Assembly (NCBI RefSeq): GCF_024437655.1
Contig: NZ_JANBVF010000027.1
Location: 1-64,000, forward strand
Reading direction: 5' to 3'
From: Chitinolyticbacter albus
Lineage (GTDB): Bacteria > Pseudomonadota > Gammaproteobacteria > Burkholderiales > Chitinibacteraceae
Length of the DNA stretch: 64,000 nt
A model generated the notes under the pieces. That model searched no databases, was not told the origin of the DNA, and worked only from the letters and a program-made list of their open reading frames with translations. Made by a program: the position numbers and the translations under genes. Position 1 is the first letter of the stretch; the number at the start of each line of letters is the position of its first letter. This document shows positions 1-12,847 of the stretch, piece after piece.

Positions 1-234
<234 letters not shown>

Positions 235-241
235 GTGTGGC

Positions 242-345
242 TACAGATGCGCCCCAATCGCCCTCAAGAAATCATCGCCGTACCGCTCCAGCTTGCGATC
301 GCCGATGCTGCTGATCCAAGATCAGCTCGTAAGTCGCCCGCTCGC
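242..345 (-). repeat. recQ 3'-end remnant, copy A
   Basis: On the minus strand this encodes GDRKLERYGDDFLRAIGAHL followed by TAG. That is the end of RecQ in the same frame as the intact recQ tail at 2834 (GDRKLEKYGDDFLKVIGTHL). DNA similarity to 2836-2940 runs over about 100 bases. The body of recQ is absent here, so this is a duplicated gene end. It lies between the GST fragment and the serine hydrolase gene. Confidence 0.8.
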
Positions 346-389
346 CTGCACGGCAATTGATGCAACCTAGCCTTTCCAATGAGTCACCC

Positions 390-1787
390 ATGCCAACGCC
401 CATATCCTTGCGTTATTTGTGCGGTGCGCTGCAGGGCACCCTGGTCGTTGCCCTCATGTTGCTCGCGCCCCATTTTACTCAAGCGCAGATGACCGATGCA
501 GAGCTCAAGCAGTTGCTCAAGCAACGTGTCGATCAGGCGCAGCAAACTGTTGGCATCGTGGTTGGGCGCATTGACGGGGATGGGGAGCACATCATCGCCT
601 ATGGCAAAGCCGCCGTGGCGGGGCCTGATGTGGATGCGAGTACGCAATTCGAGATCGGGTCCCTCACCAAGACCTTCACGGGCCTGCTCTTGGCGGACAT
701 GATCGAGAATCGCGAGGTGAAGGGCGACGATGCGATTTCCCTTTATCTGCCCCAAGGCGTGACAGCGCCAAGCGATCACAGCAAGCCCATCACCCTATTG
801 GACTTGGCAACGCATACTTCCGGATTGCCGCGTCTTATCGTCCCTTGGGAGCCCAAGAATCCCAATGATCCCTATGCGGACTACACTGCGCAGCAACTCT
901 ATGCTTTTTTATCCAGCTATACGTTGACCCGGCCAATAGGAACCCAGTTTGAGTACTCAAATTACGGGGTGGCTCTGCTGGGTTTGTTGCTGGCAAATCA
1001 AAAGGAAATGGGCTTCGATCTGTTGTTGCAGCAGCGCATTCTCCAACCGTTAGGTATGACAACGAGCTTCATGGTTGAGCCCTCTAGTCCAAAGAATGTG
1101 CGTGCTCAAGGGCATGATGTAGATTTGCAAGCAACGGCACCCTGGCATTTGGGAGTGTGGTCTGCCGCAGGTGGCTTGCTCAGCAATGGAAACGATTTGA
1201 TGCGGTATATGAAGTTCAATCTCGGGCTAAGCGATGTTTCGCCCCGCCTGGCAAAGGCGGCAAAGGCTGCACAGCAGCCTATGAGTCGGTTCATTGATGA
1301 CCATGCACGTATTGGCATGGGGTGGCACATTAGTCAAGCCCTGGGGAAAACCCTCGTTTGGCACAATGGGCAAACGGGAGGGCAGCGCTCGATCATGATG
1401 CTCGACCCTGCCGCGCAGAAAGGTGTTTTTGCGCTCTGGAATAGTACGAACGACCTGGAGGATATCGCACGCCATTTGATCGATGATGCGTATCCGTTGG
1501 CAAAGCAGAAGGTGCCGCAGAAAATAGATGCCGACAGCTTGGCGGTGTACGTTGGCACTTACGCCATCTCGCCTTTTTGGAAATTGAAAATCAGTGAAGA
1601 TAAGGGCGGGCTCTATTTGAAATCGACTGGTCAGGAACGCCATGCCATCTATCTCGATGAGCAGGGCAGCTTCTACCAGAGGGTCGCCGACGCAAAGCTT
1701 GAGTTTGCTAAAAATGAAAAGGGCCTGGTGATCCAATTGACATTAAGGCAGGATGGAAAAACCTATATCGCAAAGAGAATCGAATAA
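390..1787 (+). CDS. Exported beta-lactamase/penicillin-binding-type serine hydrolase (class C fold)
   Basis: The 465-residue product starts with a typical signal peptide (hydrophobic stretch about residues 9-30, then TQAQ). The start at 390 is preferred over TTG/ATG at 357/360 because it gives a clean signal peptide and because the same leader begins the Sel1 gene at 1996. Class C beta-lactamase/esterase motifs are in order: SLTK (about 91-94, nucleophile Ser and general-base Lys), YSN (about 189-191) and HNG (about 325-327, replacing KTG). The HNG form is common in esterase or peptidase-like members, so a true beta-lactamase is not implied. The last 90 residues form a separate beta-rich domain like those fused to such hydrolases. 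The substrate is unknown. It sits between two recQ tail remnants and has lower GC than the housekeeping genes nearby. Confidence 0.85.
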   Translation: MPTPISLRYLCGALQGTLVVALMLLAPHFTQAQMTDAELKQLLKQRVDQAQQTVGIVVGRIDGDGEHIIAYGKAAVAGPDVDASTQFEIGSLTKTFTGLLLADMIENREVKGDDAISLYLPQGVTAPSDHSKPITLLDLATHTSGLPRLIVPWEPKNPNDPYADYTAQQLYAFLSSYTLTRPIGTQFEYSNYGVALLGLLLANQKEMGFDLLLQQRILQPLGMTTSFMVEPSSPKNVRAQGHDVDLQATAPWHLGVWSAAGGLLSNGNDLMRYMKFNLGLSDVSPRLAKAAKAAQQPMSRFIDDHARIGMGWHISQALGKTLVWHNGQTGGQRSIMMLDPAAQKGVFALWNSTNDLEDIARHLIDDAYPLAKQKVPQKIDADSLAVYVGTYAISPFWKLKISEDKGGLYLKSTGQERHAIYLDEQGSFYQRVADAKLEFAKNEKGLVIQLTLRQDGKTYIAKRIE

Positions 1788-1884
1788 ATGTTGCACGAGT
1801 GCGGTTTGATGCGCTGATCCAGGGAGTACGTATCCAATGCAATATTGCGTCATGACGCAGTCGCGATTGCTGGAGTGCTCCCGG

Positions 1885-1944
1885 TCAATGTCAAGAAATC
1901 ATCGCTATACTGCGCCAACTTGCGATCGCCGATGCTGCTGATCC
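1885..1944 (-). repeat. recQ 3'-end remnant, copy B
   Basis: On the minus strand this reads GDRKLAQYSDDFLT, a more decayed version of the RecQ C-terminus at 2834-2910. The matching stop codon is lost. It lies about 50 bases before the Sel1-repeat gene, the same relative position that copy A has before the serine hydrolase. Confidence 0.75.
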
Positions 1945-1995
1945 GCGTCGCTTATGTTTCAATTGATGCGGTCTAACCCTTCCATCGAGTCACCC

Positions 1996-2727
1996 ATGCC
2001 TATGCCCATATCCTTGCGTTACCTGTGTGGTGTGCTGCTGTGCACCCTGGTCGTTGCCGCAACCGCAGCGCCTGCCGAAGAGCAGGAAAGCCAGTCTGCA
2101 ATCGAGCAACTCACCGAACAGGCCAAAGCCGGGGATCCGGCTTATCAGTTCAGGTTGGGATTCGCATACGAGCTCGGTTCGGGCGTGCCCAAGGATATGA
2201 AACGGGCTATCCACTGGTATCTGACTGCGGCAGAGCAGGGCTACGAGCCGGCCCAGTATCGCCTGGGGCAGATCTACATCGACGCCCGAGGTGTGCCACG
2301 TGACTTCGCCGAGGCAGCGCGCTGGCATCAAAAGGCTGCGGAACAGGGTAATGCAGCCGCACAACTCGCCATAGGGCGCCAGTACGCCTATGGCTGGGGG
2401 GTGAGACACAACGGGAAAACGGCGAGGACCTGGCTCATCGCCGCAGCACAACAGAAGCGGAAGCTGGCGTACGAGGAGCTCGCCACCTTGTATGAGCGAG
2501 GGGTAGTGCTGCCGAAGAATCTGGTGGTGGCCTACGCGCTACACAGTATCGCGGCAGAGGAAGGGGACAGGTTGGCCAAGGACGCCATGAATAGTATCGA
2601 GCCTGAGCTGGACGAGAAAGCGTTTCATGCTGCGAAGCAGCTGGCAGCAAGGCTGATCGCGGACCCCTCGTCGCTGAAAGCCGAGCTGGAAGGGATAGGC
2701 GAACAAGTGTCACCGACGAAGGAGTAA
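1996..2727 (+). CDS. Exported Sel1-repeat (TPR-like) protein
   Basis: The product has 243 residues. The signal peptide (MPMPISLRYLCGVLLCTLVV, cleavage near AAPAEE) is nearly identical to that of the serine hydrolase at 390. This decides the start at 1996 rather than 1954. The mature part has about four Sel1-like helical repeats (about residues 45-190), each with the AxxxLGxxYxxGxGVxxDxxxAxxWxxxAAEQG pattern, for example YELGSGVPKD and IYIDARGVPRD. Sel1 repeats are protein-interaction scaffolds, often in envelope or secreted proteins. The partner is unknown. The gene ends about 105 bases before the convergent recQ stop. Confidence 0.85.
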   Translation: MPMPISLRYLCGVLLCTLVVAATAAPAEEQESQSAIEQLTEQAKAGDPAYQFRLGFAYELGSGVPKDMKRAIHWYLTAAEQGYEPAQYRLGQIYIDARGVPRDFAEAARWHQKAAEQGNAAAQLAIGRQYAYGWGVRHNGKTARTWLIAAAQQKRKLAYEELATLYERGVVLPKNLVVAYALHSIAAEEGDRLAKDAMNSIEPELDEKAFHAAKQLAARLIADPSSLKAELEGIGEQVSPTKE

Positions 2728-2833
2728 TGGCGCAGGCAAGGCCGTGCGACACGTTGAAAGGCGATTGGTCGGTGCCCCTCAGCTGCAGGCGTGCGCTAAT
2801 TGGGTATGGTCCCCGGGGCGACCCAAAGCGGGA

Positions 2834-6459
<3,626 letters not shown>

Positions 6460-6475
6460 AGCGGCAAGACGGCAG

Positions 6476-6511
6476 CAACAAAAAACCGGCTCCTGGGCCG
6501 GTTTTTTGTTG
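6476..6511. terminator. Bidirectional rho-independent terminator between argS and cysB
   Basis: Perfect 15-base inverted repeat (6476-6490 and 6497-6511) with a 6-base loop. A GC core (ccggc/gccgg) is flanked by A-run and T-run, so it has a U-tract in both directions and fits two convergent genes. Confidence 0.92.
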
Positions 6512-6554
6512 CTTGCAAGGAGAGTGGAGCGCCTGTTGGCCGAGACCTCGATAC

Positions 6555-7502
6555 TTATTCGTCGTCCGCTTCGCTCGGCTCGCACAGCAGGCTGTCACGG
6601 ATCACGTCTCGGCTCAGGTGCGGGGCGAACAGCTCGATGAAATCGAAGGCGTAGCCACGCAGGTAGGCATCCTTGCGCATGCCGATGTGGGTGGTCGATT
6701 TCTCGAACAAATGACCTGCATCGATGCAAACGAGGTCGCGATCGTGATCGGGCTCGTAGGCCATGGCGGCGATCAGACCGATGCCGAGGCCGAGGCGCAC
6801 ATAGGTCTTGATCACGTCGGTGTCGATGGCGGTCAGCACCACGTTGGGCGTGAGATTGACCCGCTCGAAGGCCTGGTTGATCTTGCTGCGGCCGGTGAAG
6901 GCGAAATCGTAGGTGATCAGCGGGTAGGCGGCGATATCGGCCAGCGTGAGCGTGCGGCCGAGCGCGGCCAGCGGATGCGCGTTGGGTACGACCACGCTGC
7001 GGTTCCAGTCGTAGCAGTCGAGCATGGCGAGCTCGGGGTAGTGGTCGATGCCCTCGGTGGCGACGGCAAGATCCGCCTCTCCGTCGACGACCATCTCGCT
7101 GATCTGGGTCGGGCTGCCCTGCTTGATCGATAGCCGTACCTTGGGATAGCGCTCGAGGAAGGCCTTTACCGTGGCCGGCAGCGCGTAGCGGGCCTGCGTG
7201 TGCGTGGTGGCGATGGTGAGGCTGCCGCCCTCCACGTTGACGAATTCCTCACCGATGCGCTTGAGGTTCTGCGCCTGCAACAGGATACGCTCGGAAATCT
7301 TCAGGATCTCGCGGCCCGGGGCGGTCACGTCGACCACGCGCTTGCCGTTGCGGATGAAGATCTGTACGCCGAGTTCGTCTTCCAAGAGGCGAATCTGCTT
7401 GGAAATGCCCGGCTGCGATGTATGCAGTTTTTCCGCGGCCTCGGAGACGTTGAGCCCCTGGCGCGCGACCTCGACCAGATAGCGCAGTTGCTGCAGCTTC
7501 AT
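6555..7502 (-). CDS. cysB: LysR-type regulator CysB (sulfur assimilation)
   Basis: The 315-residue regulator begins MKLQQLRYLVEVARQGLNVS, the characteristic CysB/Cbl N-terminus, followed by the winged helix-turn-helix (SEAAEKLHTSQPGISKQIRLL, about 20-40). The effector domain (about 90-300) contains TTHTQARYALP and QGSPTQISEMV, the N-acetylserine/sulfate-binding loops of CysB. CysB activates cysteine biosynthesis genes when N-acetylserine accumulates. It is divergent from a TSUP permease and cysH, its likely targets, across a 111-base intergenic region (7503-7613). Confidence 0.95.
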   Translation of the reverse strand: MKLQQLRYLVEVARQGLNVSEAAEKLHTSQPGISKQIRLLEDELGVQIFIRNGKRVVDVTAPGREILKISERILLQAQNLKRIGEEFVNVEGGSLTIATTHTQARYALPATVKAFLERYPKVRLSIKQGSPTQISEMVVDGEADLAVATEGIDHYPELAMLDCYDWNRSVVVPNAHPLAALGRTLTLADIAAYPLITYDFAFTGRSKINQAFERVNLTPNVVLTAIDTDVIKTYVRLGLGIGLIAAMAYEPDHDRDLVCIDAGHLFEKSTTHIGMRKDAYLRGYAFDFIELFAPHLSRDVIRDSLLCEPSEADDE

Positions 7503-7613
7503 GGCCTTGCCCCCTTATCAAATAACCTGTGCTTCTAAAATCGTAACACATCAGTATAAGGACGAATATTCCCCCTGATATCATCGCCGCTTCTTTCAAG
7601 CAGCAGCGCCAAT

Positions 7614-8393
7614 ATGGAAATCGGATTCATCATCGCCGGCCTCGTAGTCGGGTTTATCGTCGGCATGACCGGTGTGGGCGGCGGCTCGCTGATGACGCCC
7701 ATCCTGCTGTTCTTCGGCATCAACCCGGCCACCGCGGTCGGCACCGACCTGCTGTACGCATCGATTACCAAGGCGGGCGGCGTCTTCGTCCATCAGAAGC
7801 AGCGCAATATCGACTGGAAAATCTGCGGCTGGCTGGCCGTCGGTAGCGTGCCCGCCGCCATGACCACCGTGTGGGCACTGCATGGCCTGCGCGCCGATAC
7901 CGCGGTGGTGAACGCGGTGATCAAGCACTCACTCGGCATCGCATTGTTGATCACTGCCGTGGCCATCGTGTTCAAGCAGCAGCTGCTGCGCTTTGCCCAG
8001 ACCCATGTCGGCGTCGGCGAGACGCTGTATGGCGGTCCGCGCCGGATGTGGGCCACCGTCGCCACCGGAGTGCTGCTGGGCGTGATCGTCACACTGTCGT
8101 CGATCGGCGCCGGTGCCATTGGCACCATCGCGCTGTTCCTCTTGTTTCCGCTGCTCCCGACCGCGCGCCTCGTCGGCACCGAGATTGCCCACGCGGTGCC
8201 GCTCACCCTGGTGGCGGGCCTTGGCCACGCCGGCCTTGGCAATATCGATTTGGGCTTGCTCGCCAACCTCTTGATCGGCTCGCTGCCGGGCATCTACTTC
8301 GGTAGCCAGCTGACCGGCCGTATGCCGGACCACATCCTGCGGCCGGTGCTCGCTGGTATGCTGGCCCTGATCGGTGCGAAACTGGTGTTTTAA
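7614..8393 (+). CDS. TSUP (TauE/SafE) family membrane permease, probably sulfur anion transport
   Basis: The 259-residue integral membrane protein has about 8 hydrophobic segments. The N-terminal repeat carries the family signature VGMTGVGGGSLMTPILLFF and the second repeat carries SSIGAGAIGTIALFLLFPLL. TSUP proteins export or import sulfite, sulfate and organosulfonates. Divergent from cysB and 27 bases upstream of cysH, it is probably the sulfate or sulfite transporter of this cysteine regulon. The ion and direction are inferred from context only. Confidence 0.85.
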   Translation: MEIGFIIAGLVVGFIVGMTGVGGGSLMTPILLFFGINPATAVGTDLLYASITKAGGVFVHQKQRNIDWKICGWLAVGSVPAAMTTVWALHGLRADTAVVNAVIKHSLGIALLITAVAIVFKQQLLRFAQTHVGVGETLYGGPRRMWATVATGVLLGVIVTLSSIGAGAIGTIALFLLFPLLPTARLVGTEIAHAVPLTLVAGLGHAGLGNIDLGLLANLLIGSLPGIYFGSQLTGRMPDHILRPVLAGMLALIGAKLVF

Positions 8394-8420
8394 CCGGGAA
8401 CGGTAGTCTGGAGCTTAGCA

Positions 8421-9104
8421 ATGGATTTGGAACAGAAGCTCGCCGAGACGCTGGCGGTGCTGCGCCGCGTCGAGGCCGAGTTCAGCCCCGCCGTCTTCGC
8501 CAATTCGTTTGGCGCCGAAGACATGGTGATCACCGACCTGATCGCCAAACATGGGCTCAAGATCGAGGTGTTCAGCCTCGACACCGGCCGGCTGCCGGCC
8601 GAAACCTACGACCTGATGGCCAAGGTGCGCGAATCGTACCCGACTACGCAGGTGGTCACCTTCTTCCCCAACGCCGCGAGCGTAGAGCGTTACGTGAACC
8701 AGAGCGGCATCAATGCCTTCTACGAATCGGTCGAGTTGCGCAAGGAGTGCTGCCGCATCCGCAAGCTGGAGCCACTGGCGCGCGCGCTCGCCGGCAAGAA
8801 GGCGTGGATTACCGGGTTGCGTCGCGAACAGTCGCCGACGCGGACCGATATGGCGCACCAGGAATGGGACGACGGTAACGCCATGGCCAAGTTCAACCCG
8901 CTACTGGAATGGACCGAGAAGGAAGTCTGGGCCTATATCAAGGGCAATCAGGTGCCGTACAACAAGCTGCACGACCAGTTCTACCCATCGATCGGCTGCG
9001 CGCCCTGTACGCGCTCGGTGTCGCTGGGTGAGGACGTACGCTCCGGCCGCTGGTGGTGGGAGAACCCCGAGTTCAAGGAGTGCGGGCTGCACGCCAAGCA
9101 CTGA
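8421..9104 (+). CDS. cysH: Assimilatory adenylylsulfate (APS) reductase, [4Fe-4S] type CysH
   Basis: The 227-residue product has the PAPS-reductase-family P-loop-like fold (SLDTGRLPAET, about 52-62; TGLRREQSPTR, about 132-142). Two cysteine pairs, KECCRIRK (about 110) and CAPC (about 194-197), ligate the 4Fe-4S cluster. The C-terminal ECGLH holds the catalytic cysteine. This cysteine set marks the APS-reducing (thioredoxin-dependent) subgroup rather than cluster-free enterobacterial PAPS reductases. It produces sulfite and AMP from APS. Co-transcribed with the TSUP permease and followed by a terminator. Confidence 0.93.
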   Translation: MDLEQKLAETLAVLRRVEAEFSPAVFANSFGAEDMVITDLIAKHGLKIEVFSLDTGRLPAETYDLMAKVRESYPTTQVVTFFPNAASVERYVNQSGINAFYESVELRKECCRIRKLEPLARALAGKKAWITGLRREQSPTRTDMAHQEWDDGNAMAKFNPLLEWTEKEVWAYIKGNQVPYNKLHDQFYPSIGCAPCTRSVSLGEDVRSGRWWWENPEFKECGLHAKH

Positions 9105-9118
9105 GCCGCATCGCAAGC

Positions 9119-9144
9119 AGCCGCCCACAAGGGCGGCTTTTTTT
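9119..9144 (+). terminator. Rho-independent terminator after cysH
   Basis: Stem agccgccc/gggcggct (9119-9126, 9131-9138), 4-base loop, then a run of seven T. It begins 15 bases after the cysH stop. Confidence 0.92.
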
Positions 9145-9215
9145 ATGCGCGCCGGCTTCACGGTAACGTTTCGCTGACTATATTCATTTCATTACTGACA
9201 TGGAGGAAGCGAATC

Positions 9216-10466
9216 ATGAGCCGCGCCGTACGCATCGTACTGTTGCTGTTCGCCTTCTGCCTGGGCATGCCCTGGGCGCAGGCGGACGACGCCAAGCCAT
9301 TCAAGCCCGAGCAGCTCGAGCAGCTGGCCGCGCCGATCGCACTCTATCCGGATGCGCTGGTGGCGCAAATCATGATGGCCGCAACTTATCCATTGGAAGT
9401 GGTCGAAGCGGCGCGCTGGTCCAAGGCCAATCCCAACGTCAAGGACAAGGCGCTGGAAGACGCGATGGCCAAGCAAAGCTGGGATGCCAGCGTGAAATCA
9501 CTGGCGGCGTTCCCGCAGGTGCTGCAGATGATGAACGACAAGCTCGACTGGACCCAGCAACTGGGCGATGCCGTGCTGGCGCAGCAGAAAGACGTGATGG
9601 ATGCGGTGCAGCGGCTGCGCGCCAAGGCACAGGCCGAAGGCAACCTGAAATCCGGCAAGGAGCAGAAGGTGAGCACCGAGGCAACGTCCTCGGGCACCAC
9701 GGTGATCAAGATCGAGCCGACACAGCCCGAAGTGGTGTACGTGCCGACCTACAACCCCACCGTGGTCTACGGTACCTGGCCGTATCCGGCCTACACCCCG
9801 TACTACTGGTACCCGCCCGGCTACGCAGCGGCGAATTTCTTCTCGTTCTCTGTCGGCGTGGCGGTCGGTGCGGCGCTCTGGGGTAACTGCAACTGGGGCG
9901 GCGGCGATATCGACATCGACGTGAACCGCTACAACAACTTCAACCGCACCAATGTCAGCAACCGCGAGTGGAATCACGACAGCACGCACCGCAAGGGCGT
10001 GCAGTACCGCGACAACGCCACCCAGCAGCGCTTCAACCGTGAGGGCAAGGCGGGTGCGGAAAACCGCGAGCAGTTCCGCGGCCGGGCCGATTCCGAGCGC
10101 AAGAACCTGAACCAGGTCGATCGTGATGCAGTCGATCGCACCACGGCGCAGAACCGCGAGCGTGATCGTGCCCAGGGTGGCGATCGCGCGCAGGGCGGCG
10201 ACCGTGCTGCGCAACGTCCGCAGTCCCGGGATTCCCAGACTCGCGATGTCCAGTCGCGCGATACGCAGTCCCGCGATCGCCAGAGCAGCGGTACGACGGG
10301 CAGCCGCACCTCGCAACAGCGCGACCAAGCCTTTCAGGGGACCGATCGCGGCGCCAACGCGACGCGTGCGGCCAGCAATCGCGGCCAGACCAGCCGTGCC
10401 ACGAGTAGCGCATCACGCCCACCCCGCCCATCGGGCGGTGGCAGTCGTGGTGGCGGCCGCCGCTAA
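9216..10466 (+). CDS. Exported DUF3300-family protein with low-complexity C-terminus
   Basis: The 416-residue product starts with a signal peptide (about 1-23, ending AQADD). The conserved DUF3300 domain follows: LAAPIALYPDALVAQIMMAA (about 33-52), then PEVVYVPTYNP. A Tyr/Pro/Trp-rich stretch and a hydrophobic FFSFSVGVAVGAALWG segment are next. The last 150 residues are Arg/Gln/Asp/Ser-rich and largely disordered, with repeated SRDxQ and RAQGGD units. An AGGA-type ribosome site precedes ATG 9216. The function of DUF3300 is unknown. It is followed after 11 bases by a DUF2950 gene, a pairing I recognise from other proteobacteria. Confidence 0.88.
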   Translation: MSRAVRIVLLLFAFCLGMPWAQADDAKPFKPEQLEQLAAPIALYPDALVAQIMMAATYPLEVVEAARWSKANPNVKDKALEDAMAKQSWDASVKSLAAFPQVLQMMNDKLDWTQQLGDAVLAQQKDVMDAVQRLRAKAQAEGNLKSGKEQKVSTEATSSGTTVIKIEPTQPEVVYVPTYNPTVVYGTWPYPAYTPYYWYPPGYAAANFFSFSVGVAVGAALWGNCNWGGGDIDIDVNRYNNFNRTNVSNREWNHDSTHRKGVQYRDNATQQRFNREGKAGAENREQFRGRADSERKNLNQVDRDAVDRTTAQNRERDRAQGGDRAQGGDRAAQRPQSRDSQTRDVQSRDTQSRDRQSSGTTGSRTSQQRDQAFQGTDRGANATRAASNRGQTSRATSSASRPPRPSGGGSRGGGRR

Positions 10467-10477
10467 GGAGGACACCC

Positions 10478-11416
10478 ATGTACACCATCCAAAATCTGCT
10501 GCCACGCGCGCTGGCGATCCTGATCTTGTCGCTGTCAATGCTTCATGCCCAGGCTGCCGAACGCCATTTCGCCACCCCCGAGGAGGCGGTGGCCGCATTG
10601 CAGTCGGCACTGGAGCAGCCTGACGACGGCGCCTTGCTGGCCTTGTTCGGCGATGAGGCACAAGCGCTATTCGATTCCGGTGATCCGGTCGCCGACCAAC
10701 GAGTACGAGAGCGCTTCCTTGCTGCGTTGAAGGCCGGACGGAAGCTCGACGAAACGGGGCCGGGCACCCGCGTGCTGGAAGTGGGCGAGGACGGCTGGCC
10801 GTTCCCGATTCCGCTGAAGAATGCCTTCGGCCAATGGGCGTTCGACACGCCGGCGGGCGCGGAGGAGCTGATCAACCGGCGTATCGGCTTCAACGAGCTT
10901 TACACCATCCAGGTCAGCTTGGCGCTGGTCGACGCGCAGCGCGAGTACTACCAGCGCAATCCGGATAACGCAAAGCTGCTGCACTACGCCCGGCGCATCG
11001 TCAGCAGCGCAGGCAAGCGTGATGGCCTCTACTGGTCCGATACGGTCAGGGCCCCGGATGGTAAGCCCAGCCCGCTGGGTGCATTGGTGGCAGATGCGTT
11101 TCGCGAAGGCTATCGCAAGCGTGGCGACGCGCCTGCGCCGTATCACGGCTATTACTACCGCTTGCTGACCCGACAAGGCCCGGCGGCGGAGGGGGGCGCC
11201 TACGACTACCTCGCCAAGGGTTACCTGCTCGGTGGTTTCGCAGTGATAGCGTGGCCGGCCGATTATGGCGTATCGGGTATCAAGACCTTCATCGTCAGTC
11301 ACGATGGCGTGGTGTTCGAGCGCGACCTGGGCGAGCGCACGGACGAGATTGCGCCCACGATCAGCGCCTTCAATCCGGACGAGGGCTGGAGCCAGGCCGA
11401 CGATACTTTGCATTGA
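10478..11416 (+). CDS. Exported DUF2950-family protein
   Basis: The 312-residue product has a signal peptide (about 1-27, HAQAAE). The mature part contains FATPEEAVAALQSAL (about 30-44), GWPFPIPL, then a YQRNPDNAKLLHYARRI segment and PYHGYYYRLLTRQGP (about 220), all typical of DUF2950. It is in an operon with the DUF3300 gene, with a strong AAGGAGG ribosome site 5 bases before ATG. The biochemical role is unknown; both products should be in the periplasm or outer envelope. Confidence 0.88.
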   Translation: MYTIQNLLPRALAILILSLSMLHAQAAERHFATPEEAVAALQSALEQPDDGALLALFGDEAQALFDSGDPVADQRVRERFLAALKAGRKLDETGPGTRVLEVGEDGWPFPIPLKNAFGQWAFDTPAGAEELINRRIGFNELYTIQVSLALVDAQREYYQRNPDNAKLLHYARRIVSSAGKRDGLYWSDTVRAPDGKPSPLGALVADAFREGYRKRGDAPAPYHGYYYRLLTRQGPAAEGGAYDYLAKGYLLGGFAVIAWPADYGVSGIKTFIVSHDGVVFERDLGERTDEIAPTISAFNPDEGWSQADDTLH

Positions 11417-11743
11417 GCTGCGGCCGCCTGCGGGGTTTTCGCAACGGCTCGACAGCATCCGTAGTGCTGACGCATGGGGCATTCCCAACCGGGATGCCCC
11501 ATGTTTGCGTGGTCCCACGCCCTTGGGCTTAAGGCTTGGGAGAAATCCTGCCGCTGCGCAGACCTTCCGCCAATCGCGCGCGGCATCGCCGGCGATGCCT
11601 GCTTGCACGGCATCCCACGTTAGTTTTGTGCCACGCGGCACCCGCTTTGTCGACGTGTAGGAGGCTGCGGCGTCAATCGCCGACGTGCAGGCGACACGGG
11701 CGTGGGATAATCCGGGCTTCCTGCAACGAGCCATGGTCAGCCG
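11417..11743. other. Intergenic region with one imperfect hairpin
   Basis: 327 bases between the DUF2950 gene and srkA. It contains a hairpin at 11473-11503 (catggggcat(t)ccc/gggatgccccatg, 4-base loop, one bulge). There is no T-tract, so termination is only possible, not convincing. The remaining sequence up to 11743 shows no gene, repeat or clear promoter. Confidence 0.6.
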
Positions 11744-12721
11744 ATGACGCACCCCTACGCGGCGCTCACGCCAGATTGCGTGCTCGACGTCCTCGATAGC
11801 GTCGGGTTCCGAACCAGCGGCAGCCAGTTTCCGCTCAACAGCTATGAGAACCGGGTCTACCAGGTGGGCGTTGACGACGAAGCGCCCGTCATCGCCAAGT
11901 TCTACCGCCCCGGGCGCTGGAGCGATGCGCAGATACTGGAAGAGCACACGTTTGCCGCCGAGCTTGTCGAACGCGAAATCCCGGTGGTGGCGCCGCTGCA
12001 GATAGCCGGGCGTACGCTGTTCGAACACCAGGGTTTCCGCTTCGCGGTCTTTCCGCGCCGGGGCGGTCGCGCGCCCGAGCTCGACAATCCCGACACATTG
12101 GAATGGCTGGGCCGCTTTCTCGGCCGCATTCATGCGGTCGGCGCGATCCGGCCGTTCGCCGAGCGGCCGGCGCTGACGCAGCAGACTTTTGGCAGCGGCC
12201 CACGCGATCTGCTGCTCGCCGGCAACTTCATTCCGGATGATCTGCTGCCGGCCTATCGCAGCGTGGTCGATCAGGCGCTGCAAGGCGTGGCCTACTGCTA
12301 CGAGCGGGCAGGGACCGTGGCGGCCATCCGCCTTCATGGCGACGTGCATGGCGGCAATGTGTTGTGGACGCCGGACGGCCCGCATTTCGTCGACCTGGAC
12401 GATGCGCGCATGGGCCCGGCGGTACAGGATTTGTGGATGCTGTTGTCGGGCGAGCGCGAAGAGCGCGTGCGCCAGCTGGCCGATGTGCTGGCGGGCTACG
12501 AGGATTTCTGCGAGTTCGATCCACGCGAGCTCCACCTGATCGAGGCGCTGCGCACGCTGCGGCTGATCCACTACGCCGGCTGGCTGGCGCAACGCTGGGA
12601 AGACCCGGCGTTTCCGCACGCCTTTCCCTGGTTCAACACGCAGCGCTACTGGCAGGACCATATCCTCGCGCTGCGCGAGCAGGTGGCGGCGATGGACGAG
12701 CCGCCGCTGTGGCCGGTGTGA
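11744..12721 (+). CDS. srkA: Stress response serine/threonine kinase SrkA (YihE/RdoA family)
   Basis: The 325-residue product belongs to the aminoglycoside phosphotransferase-like kinase family. The N-lobe has YENRVYQVG and VIAKFYRPGRWS (Lys about 49, nucleotide binding). The catalytic loop is RLHGDVHGGNVLW (about 198-210) and the metal-binding segment is FVDLDDARMGP. The C-terminal helices contain YEDFCEFD and HYAGWLAQRW. All of these match YihE/SrkA, which counteracts envelope stress and toxin-linked cell death. Length is normal. Transcribed alone. Confidence 0.93.
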   Translation: MTHPYAALTPDCVLDVLDSVGFRTSGSQFPLNSYENRVYQVGVDDEAPVIAKFYRPGRWSDAQILEEHTFAAELVEREIPVVAPLQIAGRTLFEHQGFRFAVFPRRGGRAPELDNPDTLEWLGRFLGRIHAVGAIRPFAERPALTQQTFGSGPRDLLLAGNFIPDDLLPAYRSVVDQALQGVAYCYERAGTVAAIRLHGDVHGGNVLWTPDGPHFVDLDDARMGPAVQDLWMLLSGEREERVRQLADVLAGYEDFCEFDPRELHLIEALRTLRLIHYAGWLAQRWEDPAFPHAFPWFNTQRYWQDHILALREQVAAMDEPPLWPV

Positions 12722-12847
12722 GCGAGGTAGCCTGAGCCCGTTGCGCACTGGCTTCGGGCTCACAGGTGGAGGTCGGATTTGCCGCAACTCCGCAATGTGT
12801 CGAAGCAGTCAATGCGGTGCTCAGGTATTAGAGGGTCGGTCGGGGAT

